Of a stretch of 64,000 nucleotides of DNA, positions 45,993-54,489 are shown in pieces. Every line of letters begins with the position of its first letter. Within the stretch, counting starts at the first letter, position 1. The notes beneath the pieces were generated by a model, which searched no databases, was not told where the DNA came from, and worked only from the letters and a program-made list of their open reading frames with translations. Both the position numbers and the translations under genes were made by a program. The DNA comes from an uncultured Bacteroidales bacterium (GTDB lineage: Bacteria; Bacteroidota; Bacteroidia; Bacteroidales; P3). The stretch lies in the NCBI GenBank assembly GCA_900316235.1, contig ONCC01000010.1:1-64000 (forward strand). The letters are read 5' to 3'.

Positions 45993-47936
45993 ATGAACGT
46001 GAACATTAAGCAATTAGGCAATGTTCAGGCGGCGGCTCCCTGCTCGATAATCGACCTGATTCTGCAGGTGAAGCCCGAAGAACTGAACAACTTCTGCGCC
46101 GCGAAAATCGACGGCAAGGTTGTGGATTTGAGAGATGTCGTGGAGAACGACTGTGAGATTGAGCTTCTCGACAGGACCGCTCCCGAATCCCTGGCCATCC
46201 TCCGTCACACCACCGCCCATATCATGGCCGAGGCCGTCAAGCACCTCTATCCCGAGGCCAAGCTCACCATCGGTCCCTCCACCGACAAAGGCTTCTTCTA
46301 TGACTTCGATTTCCGTCCTTTCAACCGTGAGGACCTCGATGCCATCGAGAAGGAGATGAAGTCCATCATCAAGAAAGCCACCCGCCTGGAGCGCAAGATT
46401 GTCTCCCGCGACGAAGCCCGTGCCATCTTCGCCGAGAAGAACGAGCCCTACAAACTCGAGCTGCTCGATGCCATCGCCCCCGATGCCCGCATCACCATCT
46501 ACAGCCAGGACGACTTCGTCGACCTCTGCTCCGGTCCGCATCTGCTCAACACCCGTCTTATCAAGGGCTTCAAGCTCATCGCCAACTCGAACACCTACTG
46601 GCGTGGCGACCGCAACGGCAAGTCGCTGACGCGCATCTTCGGTGTGGCATTCTTCAGCAAGGAAGACCTCGAGGCCCACATGGAATACCTCGAGAACATC
46701 AAGAACCGCGACCATAATAAGCTGGGCCGCGAGTTGGAGCTCTTCACCGTGGTCGACGTCATCGGCCAGGGCCTGCCTCTGCTGCTCCCCAAGGGCGCCA
46801 AGATTGTGCAGACGCTGCAGCGCTGGATTGAAGACCTCGAGGACAATGAGTGGGGCTACATCCGCACCAAGACGCCGTTCATGGCCAAGAAGGACCTCTA
46901 CGAGATTTCCGGCCACTGGCAGCACTACCGCGACGGCATGTTCGTCATCGGCGACCCCGAAGACCCCGAGGTGCTGGCGTTGCGCCCCATGACCTGCCCG
47001 TTCCAGTATTTCGTCTACAAGGCCAGCCCCAAGTCGTACCGCGACCTGCCTAAGCGTTACAGCGAGACTTCTGTGCTCTTCCGCAACGAAGACTCCGGCG
47101 AGATGCACGGCCTGACGCGCGTGCGCCAGTTCACCATCTCGGAGGGCCACCTCATCGTGCGTCCCGACCAGATGGTCGAGGAGTTCAAGAAGTGCCTGGC
47201 ACTGGCCAAATACTGCCTGACGACTCTCGGCCTGCAGGACGACGTCACCTACCACCTCTCCAAGTGGGATCCCAACAACACCAAGAAATACATCGGCACC
47301 GCCGCAGAGTGGGAAGAGAGCCAGCAGCATATCCGCGACATCCTCAACGAGCTTGAGATACCTTTCGTGGAGGACGACGACGAGGCTGCCTTCTACGGTC
47401 CCAAGGTCGACATCAATGCCAAGAATGTCTATGGCAAGGAAGATACGATGATCACCGTGCAGTGGGATGCCCTGCTGGCACCGCGCTACGATATGTTCTA
47501 CATCGACCAGAACGGCAACAAAGTGCGCCCCAATGTCATCCACCGCACCAGCCTCGGCTGCTACGAGCGCACGCTGGCCTGGATGATTGAGAAATACGAG
47601 GGTGCCTTCCCCACCTGGCTCTGCCCTGAGCAGGTGCGCGTGCTCCCCATCTCGGAGAAGTTCATGGACTATGCCAACGCCGTCAACAAAGAGCTGATCA
47701 AGGCCGGCATCCGTTCCTCTGTCGACGAGCGTGCCGAGAAGATAGGCTACAAGCTGCGCGACCTGCGCCTCCAGCGCATCCCCTATGCCCTCATCGTGGG
47801 CCAGAAGGAGACAGACGAAGGCCTCGTCTCCGTCTGGAACCGCAAGGCTGGCGACAAAGGCGCCGCCAAGCTTGCCGACTTCATCACCGAGATTCGCGAG
47901 GACATCGACACCAAAGCCCTCTCGCCAAGGGAGTAA
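45993..47936 (+). CDS. thrS: Threonyl-tRNA synthetase
   Basis: ThrS charges tRNA-Thr. The 647-residue class II enzyme has a TGS domain (1-60), an editing domain with HTTAHIMAEAVKHLYPEAK and the HxxxH/DLCSGPHLLNT zinc-like site, the catalytic core (ITVQWDALLAPRYDMFYIDQ, HRTSLGCYERTLAWMIEKYE) and a C-terminal anticodon domain (VLPISEKFMDYANAVNKELI). The length is normal. A separate -7 box precedes infC, so thrS and infC need not form one transcript although they are adjacent. Confidence 0.97.
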   Translation: MNVNIKQLGNVQAAAPCSIIDLILQVKPEELNNFCAAKIDGKVVDLRDVVENDCEIELLDRTAPESLAILRHTTAHIMAEAVKHLYPEAKLTIGPSTDKGFFYDFDFRPFNREDLDAIEKEMKSIIKKATRLERKIVSRDEARAIFAEKNEPYKLELLDAIAPDARITIYSQDDFVDLCSGPHLLNTRLIKGFKLIANSNTYWRGDRNGKSLTRIFGVAFFSKEDLEAHMEYLENIKNRDHNKLGRELELFTVVDVIGQGLPLLLPKGAKIVQTLQRWIEDLEDNEWGYIRTKTPFMAKKDLYEISGHWQHYRDGMFVIGDPEDPEVLALRPMTCPFQYFVYKASPKSYRDLPKRYSETSVLFRNEDSGEMHGLTRVRQFTISEGHLIVRPDQMVEEFKKCLALAKYCLTTLGLQDDVTYHLSKWDPNNTKKYIGTAAEWEESQQHIRDILNELEIPFVEDDDEAAFYGPKVDINAKNVYGKEDTMITVQWDALLAPRYDMFYIDQNGNKVRPNVIHRTSLGCYERTLAWMIEKYEGAFPTWLCPEQVRVLPISEKFMDYANAVNKELIKAGIRSSVDERAEKIGYKLRDLRLQRIPYALIVGQKETDEGLVSVWNRKAGDKGAAKLADFITEIREDIDTKALSPRE

Positions 47937-47968
47937 AAAATATTTTCGTCCATATATAAAAAAAGTTG

Positions 47969-47976
47969 TATTTTTG
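47969..47976 (+). promoter_or_regulatory. -7 box of the infC-rpmI-rplT operon
   Basis: TATTTTTG lies 80 bases before the proposed infC start. The leader is AT-rich; no clear L20-binding structure was found by eye. Confidence 0.75.
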
Positions 47977-48056
47977 CAGTTCGATTGTATAGACGAGAAA
48001 TAGTATAAAAGCAAGAAAATTAATTAGTTGCTAATTTAAAATAGGAGAACAAAGTT

Positions 48057-48623
48057 ATAGCAGCGCCATTCAAACCCATCCCTGTTGGGAACAACAGAAA
48101 CCGCGGACCGGTCCGCAAAGAGCCTGAACACATCATCAACGAGCGCATCGACGTGCCGATGGTGCGTGTGGTTGGTGAAGGCATGGAACCCGCCATCATG
48201 AACACCAAGGAGGCTTTACGTAAAGCCTATGATCAGGGCCTCGACCTGGTGATGATTTCACCCAGCGCCAACCCGCCAGTGTGCAAAATCATCGAGTACC
48301 AGAAGTTCCTCTACGAGCAGAAGAAACGCGAGAAGGAACGCAAGGCCAACTCGACCAAGATTGTCATCAAGGAAATCCGCCTCAGCCCGCAGACCGACGA
48401 CCATGACTTCGAGTTTAAGCTCAACCACGCCATCCGTTTCCTCAAGGAGGGCAACAAGGTGAAGGTCGACGTCTTCTTCCGTGGCCGCTCCATTGTCTAC
48501 AAAGAGCAGGGAGAGCAGCAACTGCTAAAGTTTGCCGAGGCCTTGCTGGAATACGGCAAGCCCGAGCAGATGCCCCGCCTCGAGGGTAAGAGGATGCTGA
48601 TGATTATCGCTCCCAAGAAGTAA
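48057..48623 (+). CDS. infC: Translation initiation factor IF-3 (start codon ATA)
   Basis: IF-3 checks start-codon pairing on the 30S subunit. The conserved reading frame extends well upstream of the first ATG (48153), through EPEHIINERIDVP, the normal IF-3 N-terminal segment. It reaches ATA at 48057, nine bases after AGGAG (48043-48047). No ATG, GTG or TTG is available in that stretch in a sensible place. The protein then has 188 residues, with VVGEGMEPAIMNTKEALRKA, MISPSANPPVCKIIEYQKFL and KLNHAIRFLKEGNKVKVDVF. IF-3 genes often use rare starts (ATT in E. coli) for self-control, so a rare start here fits the family. rpmI and rplT follow. Confidence 0.93.
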   Translation: MAAPFKPIPVGNNRNRGPVRKEPEHIINERIDVPMVRVVGEGMEPAIMNTKEALRKAYDQGLDLVMISPSANPPVCKIIEYQKFLYEQKKREKERKANSTKIVIKEIRLSPQTDDHDFEFKLNHAIRFLKEGNKVKVDVFFRGRSIVYKEQGEQQLLKFAEALLEYGKPEQMPRLEGKRMLMIIAPKK

Positions 48624-48670
48624 ACCAAGTATATCAAAATATAGTCTAACTTAAAAAAAACAGTAAAGTA

Positions 48671-48865
48671 ATGCCTACAATGAAGACCAAGGCCGCTGCC
48701 AAGAAGCGTTTCACCTTCACCGGCACCGGCAAAATCAAACGCAAGCATGCTTACCACAGTCACATCCTCACCAAGAAGGAGACGACCCAGAAGCGTAACC
48801 TCGACCATACGGCCCTCGTGAGCCGCGACGACGAGAAGCGCGTAAAACGCATGTTGCTTGCTTAA
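48671..48865 (+). CDS. rpmI: 50S ribosomal protein L35
   Basis: The 64-residue basic protein ([40 protein letters not shown]) is L35. It lies 47 bases after infC and 101 bases before rplT, the standard order. Confidence 0.96.
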   Translation: MPTMKTKAAAKKRFTFTGTGKIKRKHAYHSHILTKKETTQKRNLDHTALVSRDDEKRVKRMLLA

Positions 48866-48966
48866 TTATCAGGAGTTATTAACCATTATTTAGAGCTGAC
48901 AAGCGCAGAGGCCTAAAAAGCAAACGCTGCCTCCTGCCGCCTAAATGAAAAAAAATTAAAGAATCT

Positions 48967-49311
48967 ATGCCAAGATCAGTAAATGCCGTTGCTTCGAGAG
49001 CACGCAGAAAAAAAATCCTCAACCGCACCAAGGGTTATTGGGGCAGAGGTAAAAACGTATGGACCGTCGCCAAGAACAAGTGGGAGAAAGGTCAGACCTA
49101 CGCCTACCGCGACAGAAAGAACAAGAAGCGCGAATTCCGTTCGCTGTGGATCAACCGTATCAATGCCGGTTGCCGCATCAACGGTATCTCGTACTCCGTC
49201 TTTATGGGCAATCTTCACAAGAACAACATCGAGCTTAACCGCAAAGTGCTGGCCGACCTCGCCATGAACAATCCCGAGGCTTTCGCCGCCGTTGTGAAGA
49301 TGGTAAAATAA
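48967..49311 (+). CDS. rplT: 50S ribosomal protein L20
   Basis: The 114-residue protein ([59 protein letters not shown]) is L20, an early assembly protein and in many bacteria the repressor of this operon. Confidence 0.97.
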   Translation: MPRSVNAVASRARRKKILNRTKGYWGRGKNVWTVAKNKWEKGQTYAYRDRKNKKREFRSLWINRINAGCRINGISYSVFMGNLHKNNIELNRKVLADLAMNNPEAFAAVVKMVK

Positions 49312-49341
49312 GTGTATTAACCTGTAAAAATTCTATTTGTC

Positions 49342-49707
49342 ATGGGAAAAACTGAATTAATGCAATTTGTAGAGAACCTGGTGGAGCGCAAGGAGTTCCC
49401 CGAGTTCAAGGCTGGCGATACCATCACTGTCCATTACAAGATTAAAGAAGGAAACAAAGAGAGAATCCAGAACTTCCAGGGCGTTGTTTTGCAGCGCAGC
49501 GGAAGTGGAGCCACTGAAACCTTTACTGTCCGTAAGGTCACCAACGGCGTCGGAGTGGAGCGCATCTTCCCCTTCGCAAGTCCGTTCATCGAGCAGATTG
49601 ACGTCAACAAGCACGGTGCCGTGCGCCGCGCCCGCATCTTCTATCTGCGCGACCTCACCGGTAAGAAGGCCCGTATCAAGGAGAAGAAAATCCGCGTCAA
49701 AGAATAA
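49342..49707 (+). CDS. rplS: 50S ribosomal protein L19
   Basis: The 121-residue protein ([55 protein letters not shown]) is L19. It follows rplT at 30 bases, so it is probably in the same operon; a strong terminator comes next. Confidence 0.96.
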   Translation: MGKTELMQFVENLVERKEFPEFKAGDTITVHYKIKEGNKERIQNFQGVVLQRSGSGATETFTVRKVTNGVGVERIFPFASPFIEQIDVNKHGAVRRARIFYLRDLTGKKARIKEKKIRVKE

Positions 49708-49741
49708 CTGCCGGACGACTTCCCCCTGCGATATACTTGGA

Positions 49742-49776
49742 AAAAGAGACATCTACTCAGGTGTCTCTTTTTTTTA
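49742..49776 (+). terminator. Terminator after rplS
   Basis: AAAAGAGACA pairs with TGTCTCTTTT around a ten-base loop, followed by a T run. Confidence 0.9.
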
Positions 49777-49808
49777 TTTGTGTATGTCAAAAAAAGTTTG
49801 TATCTTTG
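49777..49808 (+). promoter_or_regulatory. Promoter of the phosphatase gene, leaderless type
   Basis: TTTG 49777-49780 and TATCTTTG 49801-49808 are 20 bases apart. The ATG at 49813 follows after only CATT, leaving no room for a ribosome-binding site. Confidence 0.8.
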
Positions 49809-49812
49809 CATT

Positions 49813-50286
49813 ATGAAACGTATACTTTTTGTCTGTCACGGAAATATCTGCCGCAGCCCGATGGCTGAGTTCATTATGAAGAAGATGGCCCGTACTGCAG
49901 GTCTCGAAGATTACTTCGAGATTGCCTCGGCGGCTACGAGCACGGAGGAAATTGGCAATCCCGTCTACCCCATGGCTCGTCAAGAATTGGCGAAACACGG
50001 CATCGGCTGTCCAGGGAAGACGGCCCGCCAGATTGTTCCCGAGGACTATGCCCGTTTCGACTTTATCGTTGGCATGGATGCCGCTAATCTGCGCAGCATG
50101 CAGGAGGTCTTCGGCGGTGATCCGCAAGGGAAGCTCTCGCTGCTACTCGACCATACGCCCGAGAGCGATACCAAGCACCACGGACGCGATGTGTCAGATC
50201 CCTGGTACACACGGAAGTTCAATATCGCCTGGGACGATATCTATACGGGTTGCACGGCCCTCTTTGAGAAGCTGAAGGATGAGTGA
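49813..50286 (+). CDS. Low-molecular-weight protein-tyrosine phosphatase
   Basis: The 157-residue cytosolic protein has the catalytic P-loop CHGNICRSP (C-x5-R-S) near residue 8 and the acid loop VSDPWYTRKF near residue 125, both diagnostic for LMW-PTPs. The length is typical. The start at 49813 is fixed by the promoter immediately upstream and by the P-loop position. The stop overlaps the next gene by eight bases. Such enzymes often act on envelope polysaccharide kinases, but none is encoded nearby. Confidence 0.93.
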   Translation: MKRILFVCHGNICRSPMAEFIMKKMARTAGLEDYFEIASAATSTEEIGNPVYPMARQELAKHGIGCPGKTARQIVPEDYARFDFIVGMDAANLRSMQEVFGGDPQGKLSLLLDHTPESDTKHHGRDVSDPWYTRKFNIAWDDIYTGCTALFEKLKDE

Positions 50287-51127
50287 GCAGACCATTGATT
50301 TCGAGCAGGTGGAGGCTATGGGCATCTCGCGTCAGGCCTACGAAGAGGTGCTCGACATCATCGGGCGTCAGCCTACTATCGACGAGTTGTCGACACTTCT
50401 GGCCATGTGGGAAAGCAATGGCAGGCAGCAGAGCCTCTATGGCTGGCTACGCGGTCAGCACCATGTGGTGGAGCGCAACGACTACCTTTACTCCGGCGAC
50501 GCTGGCCACCGCGCCATTCGCGAGCCGAAGGTAAAGGAATGCCTGCAAATCGCCAAGGAAATTTGTCGAAGTATTCCGAGAAATCAGGGTAGTCAGAATA
50601 ATCTGAGTGGTCAGACGGGACTTTTACTCTATATGGTGGGTAATGTGAGCAGCGAGTTTGCTGACTCGGAGTATGCGCGGCGCTGCCTGCATCTGGTCAG
50701 TGAACCGATGGCAGTCGGTGGCCACGACGAAGACTGCCAATACATAGAGATGATTCTCTCGGCCTTGAAGGATGGCGCCTTGATAGAGGCGCATGCTGCG
50801 GTGGGGCAGGGTGGACTCTTCTGCTCGCTGCTGCATTTCACCAGCCCTATGGGATATGATATATTGGCTCCGCGCGAGGTGCGGCTAGATGCTTTCCTTT
50901 TTGGCGAAGAGTTGGGTCGCTATCTGGTGGCGCTGTCCGAGGCAAAGGACGATGAGTTTCTCCTCAAGATGGATGATGCACGCCTCAACTGCTGCTTCCT
51001 GGGACGTACTACGAAGAACCGCGTGGTAGTCGACGGCTTCGACTTCGGCCCCGTCAGCCGATACGTGCAGCCCCCAATTAAAAAAAAGCAATTTTCTTTT
51101 ACCCCCCCCTCCCCCGTAATATTTTGA
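50279..51127 (+). CDS. Short PurL-like protein (N-terminal linker plus AIRS C-terminal-like domain)
   Basis: The 282-residue protein resembles parts of FGAM synthase (PurL). Residues 12-60 (MGISRQAYEEVLDIIGRQPT, ELSTLLAMWESN) look like the PurL linker that normally runs into W.EHCSYKSS. Residues 155-260 resemble the AIRS C-terminal domain (ALIEAHAAVGQGGLFCSLLH, LDAFLFGEELGRYLVALSEA, CCFLGRTTKNRVVVDG). The middle of PurL, including the ATP-binding part and glutaminase, is absent, so FGAM synthase activity is not expected. After residue 263 the homologous end (…SRYV) runs into 19 low-complexity residues (QPPIKKKQFSFTPPSPVIF), encoded through A8 and C8 runs. A second copy of the last 72 conserved codons lies at 55641-55862. 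Confidence 0.7.
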   Translation: MSEQTIDFEQVEAMGISRQAYEEVLDIIGRQPTIDELSTLLAMWESNGRQQSLYGWLRGQHHVVERNDYLYSGDAGHRAIREPKVKECLQIAKEICRSIPRNQGSQNNLSGQTGLLLYMVGNVSSEFADSEYARRCLHLVSEPMAVGGHDEDCQYIEMILSALKDGALIEAHAAVGQGGLFCSLLHFTSPMGYDILAPREVRLDAFLFGEELGRYLVALSEAKDDEFLLKMDDARLNCCFLGRTTKNRVVVDGFDFGPVSRYVQPPIKKKQFSFTPPSPVIF

Positions 51128-51128
51128 C

Positions 51129-51156
51129 CTTTTTTTGGCTCTAATATAGTGTAAAG
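51129..51156 (+). promoter_or_regulatory. Candidate promoter/operator of sigma cassette 2
   Basis: CTTTTTTTGG followed by CTCTAATATAGTGTAAAG resembles the 711-738 sequence in front of cassette 1 (T run, GG, then TATAG, GTA, AG). No TAnnTTTG box is present. Confidence 0.4.
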
Positions 51157-51171
51157 GGAAAAAGCGTCGGA

Positions 51172-51675
51172 ATGTCCGAGGCCGAGAACAAGAAAATGAT
51201 TCGCTATTTGGCGATATTGCGAGTGTTCGACAAGCACATTGCCAACTTCTGCTATGCCCATAGCAATAGCTCTGCCGACGCCCAGGACCTCTCGCAGGAA
51301 ATCCTAGCGCTTGTCTGGGAGAATCTGGATGGGCTGAAAGCCGACACCGACGCGCCCGCCAGGGTCAACAGATGGCTCAACAAGGTGATGTTCACCGCCT
51401 TTGTGCGCCATCTGCGCCAGCGGCCCCGAATCACGACCGTCCCCCTCAGCGATGCTGTCGACGTGGCCGACAGCCCCGAGGTGGACCCTGAAGAAGTGGA
51501 AGACCACCTGTCCAGACTCGGCGACAATGACCGCCACCTGCTGAAGATGCGCATAGAAGGCTACACCAATGCCGAAATAGCCCGACTCTCGCGACGGACC
51601 GAAAACAGCGTGGCACAACAATTTTACCGGATATTCATCAAACTGAGAAAGAAAAGAAATGGAACAAACGATTGA
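51172..51675 (+). CDS. Sigma-70 family (ECF-like) RNA polymerase sigma factor, cassette 2
   Basis: The 167-residue protein is a clear ECF-type sigma factor. Region 2 covers LRVFDKHIANFCYAHSNSSA, DAQDLSQEILALVWENLDGL and VNRWLNKVMFTAFVRHLRQR; region 4 covers LGDNDRHLLKMRIEGYTNAE and IARLSRRTENSVAQQFYRIF. It has the same length as the cassette 1 factor but is only distantly similar. The start has no strong ribosome-binding site. Its 3' end overlaps the next gene by 17 bases. Confidence 0.87.
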   Translation: MSEAENKKMIRYLAILRVFDKHIANFCYAHSNSSADAQDLSQEILALVWENLDGLKADTDAPARVNRWLNKVMFTAFVRHLRQRPRITTVPLSDAVDVADSPEVDPEEVEDHLSRLGDNDRHLLKMRIEGYTNAEIARLSRRTENSVAQQFYRIFIKLRKKRNGTND

Positions 51676-51955
51676 TAAATCCCCCCTGAGCCCGCAGCAG
51701 GAAAGCCTCCTGCTGAGAAAGGCCTGTCACGACGCAGGCGAGGCTCTCTGCCGCGACATCGCCCGCGGCTACCGCCGTGGCAGTCGCCGTGTCGACCTCC
51801 GTCATTATGCCGTCACCCTCCTTGTAGGCCTCTGCCTTGTGGTGCTGACGGCCAGGATTACGGCGTGGTCCTTCCCCTACACCATGAGCGGCGGCGACCG
51901 CCAGGAACGCCTCGCAGCCTTCACTCTTACCCAGAAAATACTCATGCAGTCATGA
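51659..51955 (+). CDS. Small single-pass membrane protein, putative anti-sigma factor, cassette 2
   Basis: The 98-residue protein has a basic N-terminal part of about 50 residues (QQESLLLRKACHDAGEALCR, IARGYRRGSRRVDLRHY), one hydrophobic segment near residues 49-68 (AVTLLVGLCLVVLTARITAW) and a short outer tail. Position and topology match the 1249-1578 gene of cassette 1. It overlaps the sigma gene upstream and, by four bases (ATGA), the periplasmic protein downstream. The anti-sigma role is inferred from this arrangement. Confidence 0.65.
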   Translation: MEQTIDKSPLSPQQESLLLRKACHDAGEALCRDIARGYRRGSRRVDLRHYAVTLLVGLCLVVLTARITAWSFPYTMSGGDRQERLAAFTLTQKILMQS

Positions 51956-52410
51956 AACGCCGTTGGACCATCACCTTGCTGCTCCTGCCTGTCGCCGCAC
52001 TGACCGCGGCGTTTGTGACGTACTGCTCCCATACCGTTCCCCCGAGCCAGTGCGATGCCCTCTATCTGCAGTACAAGGATATCCCTGGCATCAAGGCCAC
52101 CTACCTCAAGGACTATCCCCTCGACGACACCACCACCATCGCCGTCACCCTCCTCCAGGCACAGGACAGCAATGTTTGGAAAGAGTTGTATTTTCAAATA
52201 CTCAGTCTAGATAACCCCGACGAACGCAATCCCACTAATATTGCATTTAAGCTTTTCCCCTCAAAAAATCAAACCCAATCAATTGGCAACGAACTATCAG
52301 GCAAGGACCTTGCCGTCTTCAGTAAAGATAATCTTACAATTTCCTTCTTCCATTTAGAAACCATGCAGCAATACCTTAAAATATTCGACTTTTATTTCAC
52401 TTTGTTATAG
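51952..52410 (+). CDS. Membrane-anchored periplasmic protein of the sigma cassette, copy 2
   Basis: The 152-residue protein has an N-terminal anchor (KRRWTITLLLLPVAALTAAF) and a soluble part whose segment LYLQYKDIPGIKATYLKDYP matches copy 1 at 1591. The second half is more AT-rich in codon choice than its neighbours and diverges strongly from copy 1, though both end in a similar aromatic helix. The ATGA start couples it to the membrane protein gene. A longer start in the same frame at 51865 would run through that gene and is not preferred. Confidence 0.7.
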   Translation: MKRRWTITLLLLPVAALTAAFVTYCSHTVPPSQCDALYLQYKDIPGIKATYLKDYPLDDTTTIAVTLLQAQDSNVWKELYFQILSLDNPDERNPTNIAFKLFPSKNQTQSIGNELSGKDLAVFSKDNLTISFFHLETMQQYLKIFDFYFTLL

Positions 52411-52462
52411 ATTACTTATTGTTGAAAATTATATTATTAAAAGAAAAATCAGAACTTGCGCC

Positions 52463-52834
52463 ATGATGGCAATCCTTTCACTGTCCATGGCTGGCTGCCA
52501 AAAGGACAACCTGATGTTTGACAAAACCGATGTCAATTCAAACATTCCTATGCGTTACTCTGTATCAGGAACCGTTTACACTACTTTCCTTTCTGATGAA
52601 AGCGAGTTGGATTCGTTCATTGACCGTGTCTTTGCCATAGTCAATGATGGCTATACTGTTACCATTATAGGAAATGGACAGAGGGGCATTAAAGAAAAAA
52701 AAGAAATCACGTTCACCACCACAATCGAATCCGAAGCAAAAGCGTGGGCCGCATCTATGACGTTGTTGGGATATAGTGTACAGGTTAACTATAACAAATC
52801 CACAGGCGTTTACACATGCATTGCAACACTATAA
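52463..52834 (+). CDS. Small lipoprotein of unknown function
   Basis: From ATG 52463 the protein has 123 residues and a short lipoprotein signal (MMAILSLSMAGC). The frame is open further upstream and reads KRKIRTCA just before the ATG, which would complete a normal basic n-region, but no usual start codon is present there. Either a rare start (ATT near 52433) is used or the true 5' end was lost. The mature part (SVSGTVYTTFLSDESELDSF, VNDGYTVTIIGN, VQVNYNKSTGVYTCIATL) has no recognised family. It lies 52 bases after cassette 2. Confidence 0.6.
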   Translation: MMAILSLSMAGCQKDNLMFDKTDVNSNIPMRYSVSGTVYTTFLSDESELDSFIDRVFAIVNDGYTVTIIGNGQRGIKEKKEITFTTTIESEAKAWAASMTLLGYSVQVNYNKSTGVYTCIATL

Positions 52835-53112
52835 CAAACTTCTGGCATCTTAACCCGATGCCTCCTAACACCTTTAAGCCTATGAAATTCATATAAGTCA
52901 GCCCTGACGATAAGAAGATGGTGCGCTGGGTCGAATGGGGACGACTCTCCTGCCTATAAGGGGGGGCGACTGCCCAGAACAGTCATTCTATGCTTTATGT
53001 TTGGGATAACTATTGTATGCACCATGAAGTTTTAAAATATATGTTTATAAAAGATTCCGCTTTAATGCCAAACAATTTAAAATTAAACATTAAGAAAATG
53101 GAAAATAATCCG
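52835..53112. other. Gene-free gap with a possible decayed coding remnant
   Basis: This 278-base gap has no convincing gene. Around 52900-52956 one frame reads SPDDKKMVRWVEWGRLSCL between stops, which looks like real protein sequence and may be a remnant. A run of seven G lies at 52960-52966. The rest is AT-rich. Confidence 0.35.
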
Positions 53113-53120
53113 TATCTTTG
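53113..53120 (+). promoter_or_regulatory. -7 box of the secreted protein pseudogene, leaderless type
   Basis: TATCTTTG is followed by CCCC and then ATG 53125, the same four-base spacing as at 29686 and 49808. Confidence 0.65.
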
Positions 53121-53124
53121 CCCC

Positions 53125-54468
53125 ATGAAAACCATGGGTAAATATACTCGGATTCTCAGGAGACTGCTAGTCGTCGTAGTGGTTATATCCGTGGGAGTGG
53201 TATCGCATGGGCAGGAGTTGATCAGGGAGACTGTAGACATCCTCAATTGTGATTCTTCAATAGTCAGGCAGTATTCCGAAGATGTTGCTTATGTCTACAA
53301 CCGGACAAAGAGGACTTCTTCCTTTATGAAAGTGACCGAAGGTGTTACGATTTGCCCTTCAGTATACATAGAACCATTGTATATGAACGACTTTGAGTTC
53401 AAAGACAGCATGGTCTATTTTTGTGGCTATTTGAATGAGGATGGGCAGAAAAGAGGGGTCCTTGGGTAATTCCCATTGTCGTCATTTCCGAATGTTAATG
53501 TTTCCTATTTTGTTGTGGATGAATGCACTGGACTGGTGAAATTAGACTTGTACGAAGTTTACGATGGGTATTCCCCTGTTGGAGAGGTTCATCTTGTGTC
53601 AACTGGTACCACAACAGGAGACCGGACAGATGCATTGATTGACATGACGCTATTTTCCAACCCGATGTTCAACTGTTTAATCCATTTTGCCAGCGCCCCG
53701 GATGAGTATTACGACGATGTGGCCACAACGGTGAATAATGTGGTTGTCTCCACCCGCAATGTAGAACCTGATGGAACGCCGGTCGTCAACCTGTGGGAGT
53801 ATGTCAGACCGACCGCGCCAGGGACTACAATTTTCCAAACCAGCGTCAGCAGGAAGCGTATAACCAGTCCCATAGCGGATTCTCCGGTGTTGCTTGAACA
53901 TATAGCGAATTCTGAATACTCGGCTGTATATAAAAACAGTGGCTACTCCCGAATCAGTGTGCTGAAAACGAATGTCGGAGCATCGGCCTCGATTAATGCG
54001 GTTGATATATTATGGTTGGAGGGTATGGTGGTTCCCAAGGATATCAAATGGGAATGTCGGTATAGGAACTTTGATGTGCTGACGTTCGGGCATCCGGCGG
54101 AAGAGTTCCGGACACAAATCTATCATTTGCCGCCATCGGTTTTCGATGGTACGGCCCCGAATGGAACCGGTACAAGATATAGTTACTCATTGTTGTGGTC
54201 TATCGACCCTTGTCGTTATCCCTATTGTGATTTCGTGGTATCAGGGTCGTGGGGACAGCAGCCAAGGCTGTGTAGGTATTACTACAACCACACTGGCGAT
54301 TGCCCGGATGAATTCGAATATTATTATGCATTAGGGAAAATTGGTTTCAATTTTTTTAATTCCCTATTGCCATTTGTCCGAGGGAGAAATATATCTATCA
54401 GTAGATTGGAACCCAGGCAGGTGGATATACCTTTTCCTCTGGTATGTGGTAAAATGGAAATGAAATAA
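53125..54468 (+). pseudogene. Secreted protein interrupted by an in-frame stop
   Basis: The frame starts at ATG 53125 with a signal peptide (RRLLVVVVVISVGVVSHGQ) and stops at TAA 53467-53469 after 114 codons. The same frame then continues without interruption to TGA/TAA near 54468 (SSFPNVNVSYFVVDECTGLV onward). No base has been lost, so a single nonsense change, for instance TAT to TAA, explains the break. The full protein would have about 447 residues. It has no recognised domain and no sorting domain. Restarting at TTG 53476 would lack a signal peptide. Codon use is more AT-rich than in the housekeeping genes. Confidence 0.75.
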
Positions 54469-54489
54469 TGACTTAAATCAGTTAGAATT

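Noticed and set aside
46014-48014. Long open frame on the minus strand opposite thrS
   Set aside because: It mirrors the codon pattern of thrS, has no ribosome-binding site or recognisable protein features, and lies over a firmly identified gene.
51865-51951. Longer start for the periplasmic protein of cassette 2
   Set aside because: It would overlap most of the upstream membrane protein gene; ATG 51952 gives a proper anchor helix and an ATGA overlap like cassette 1.
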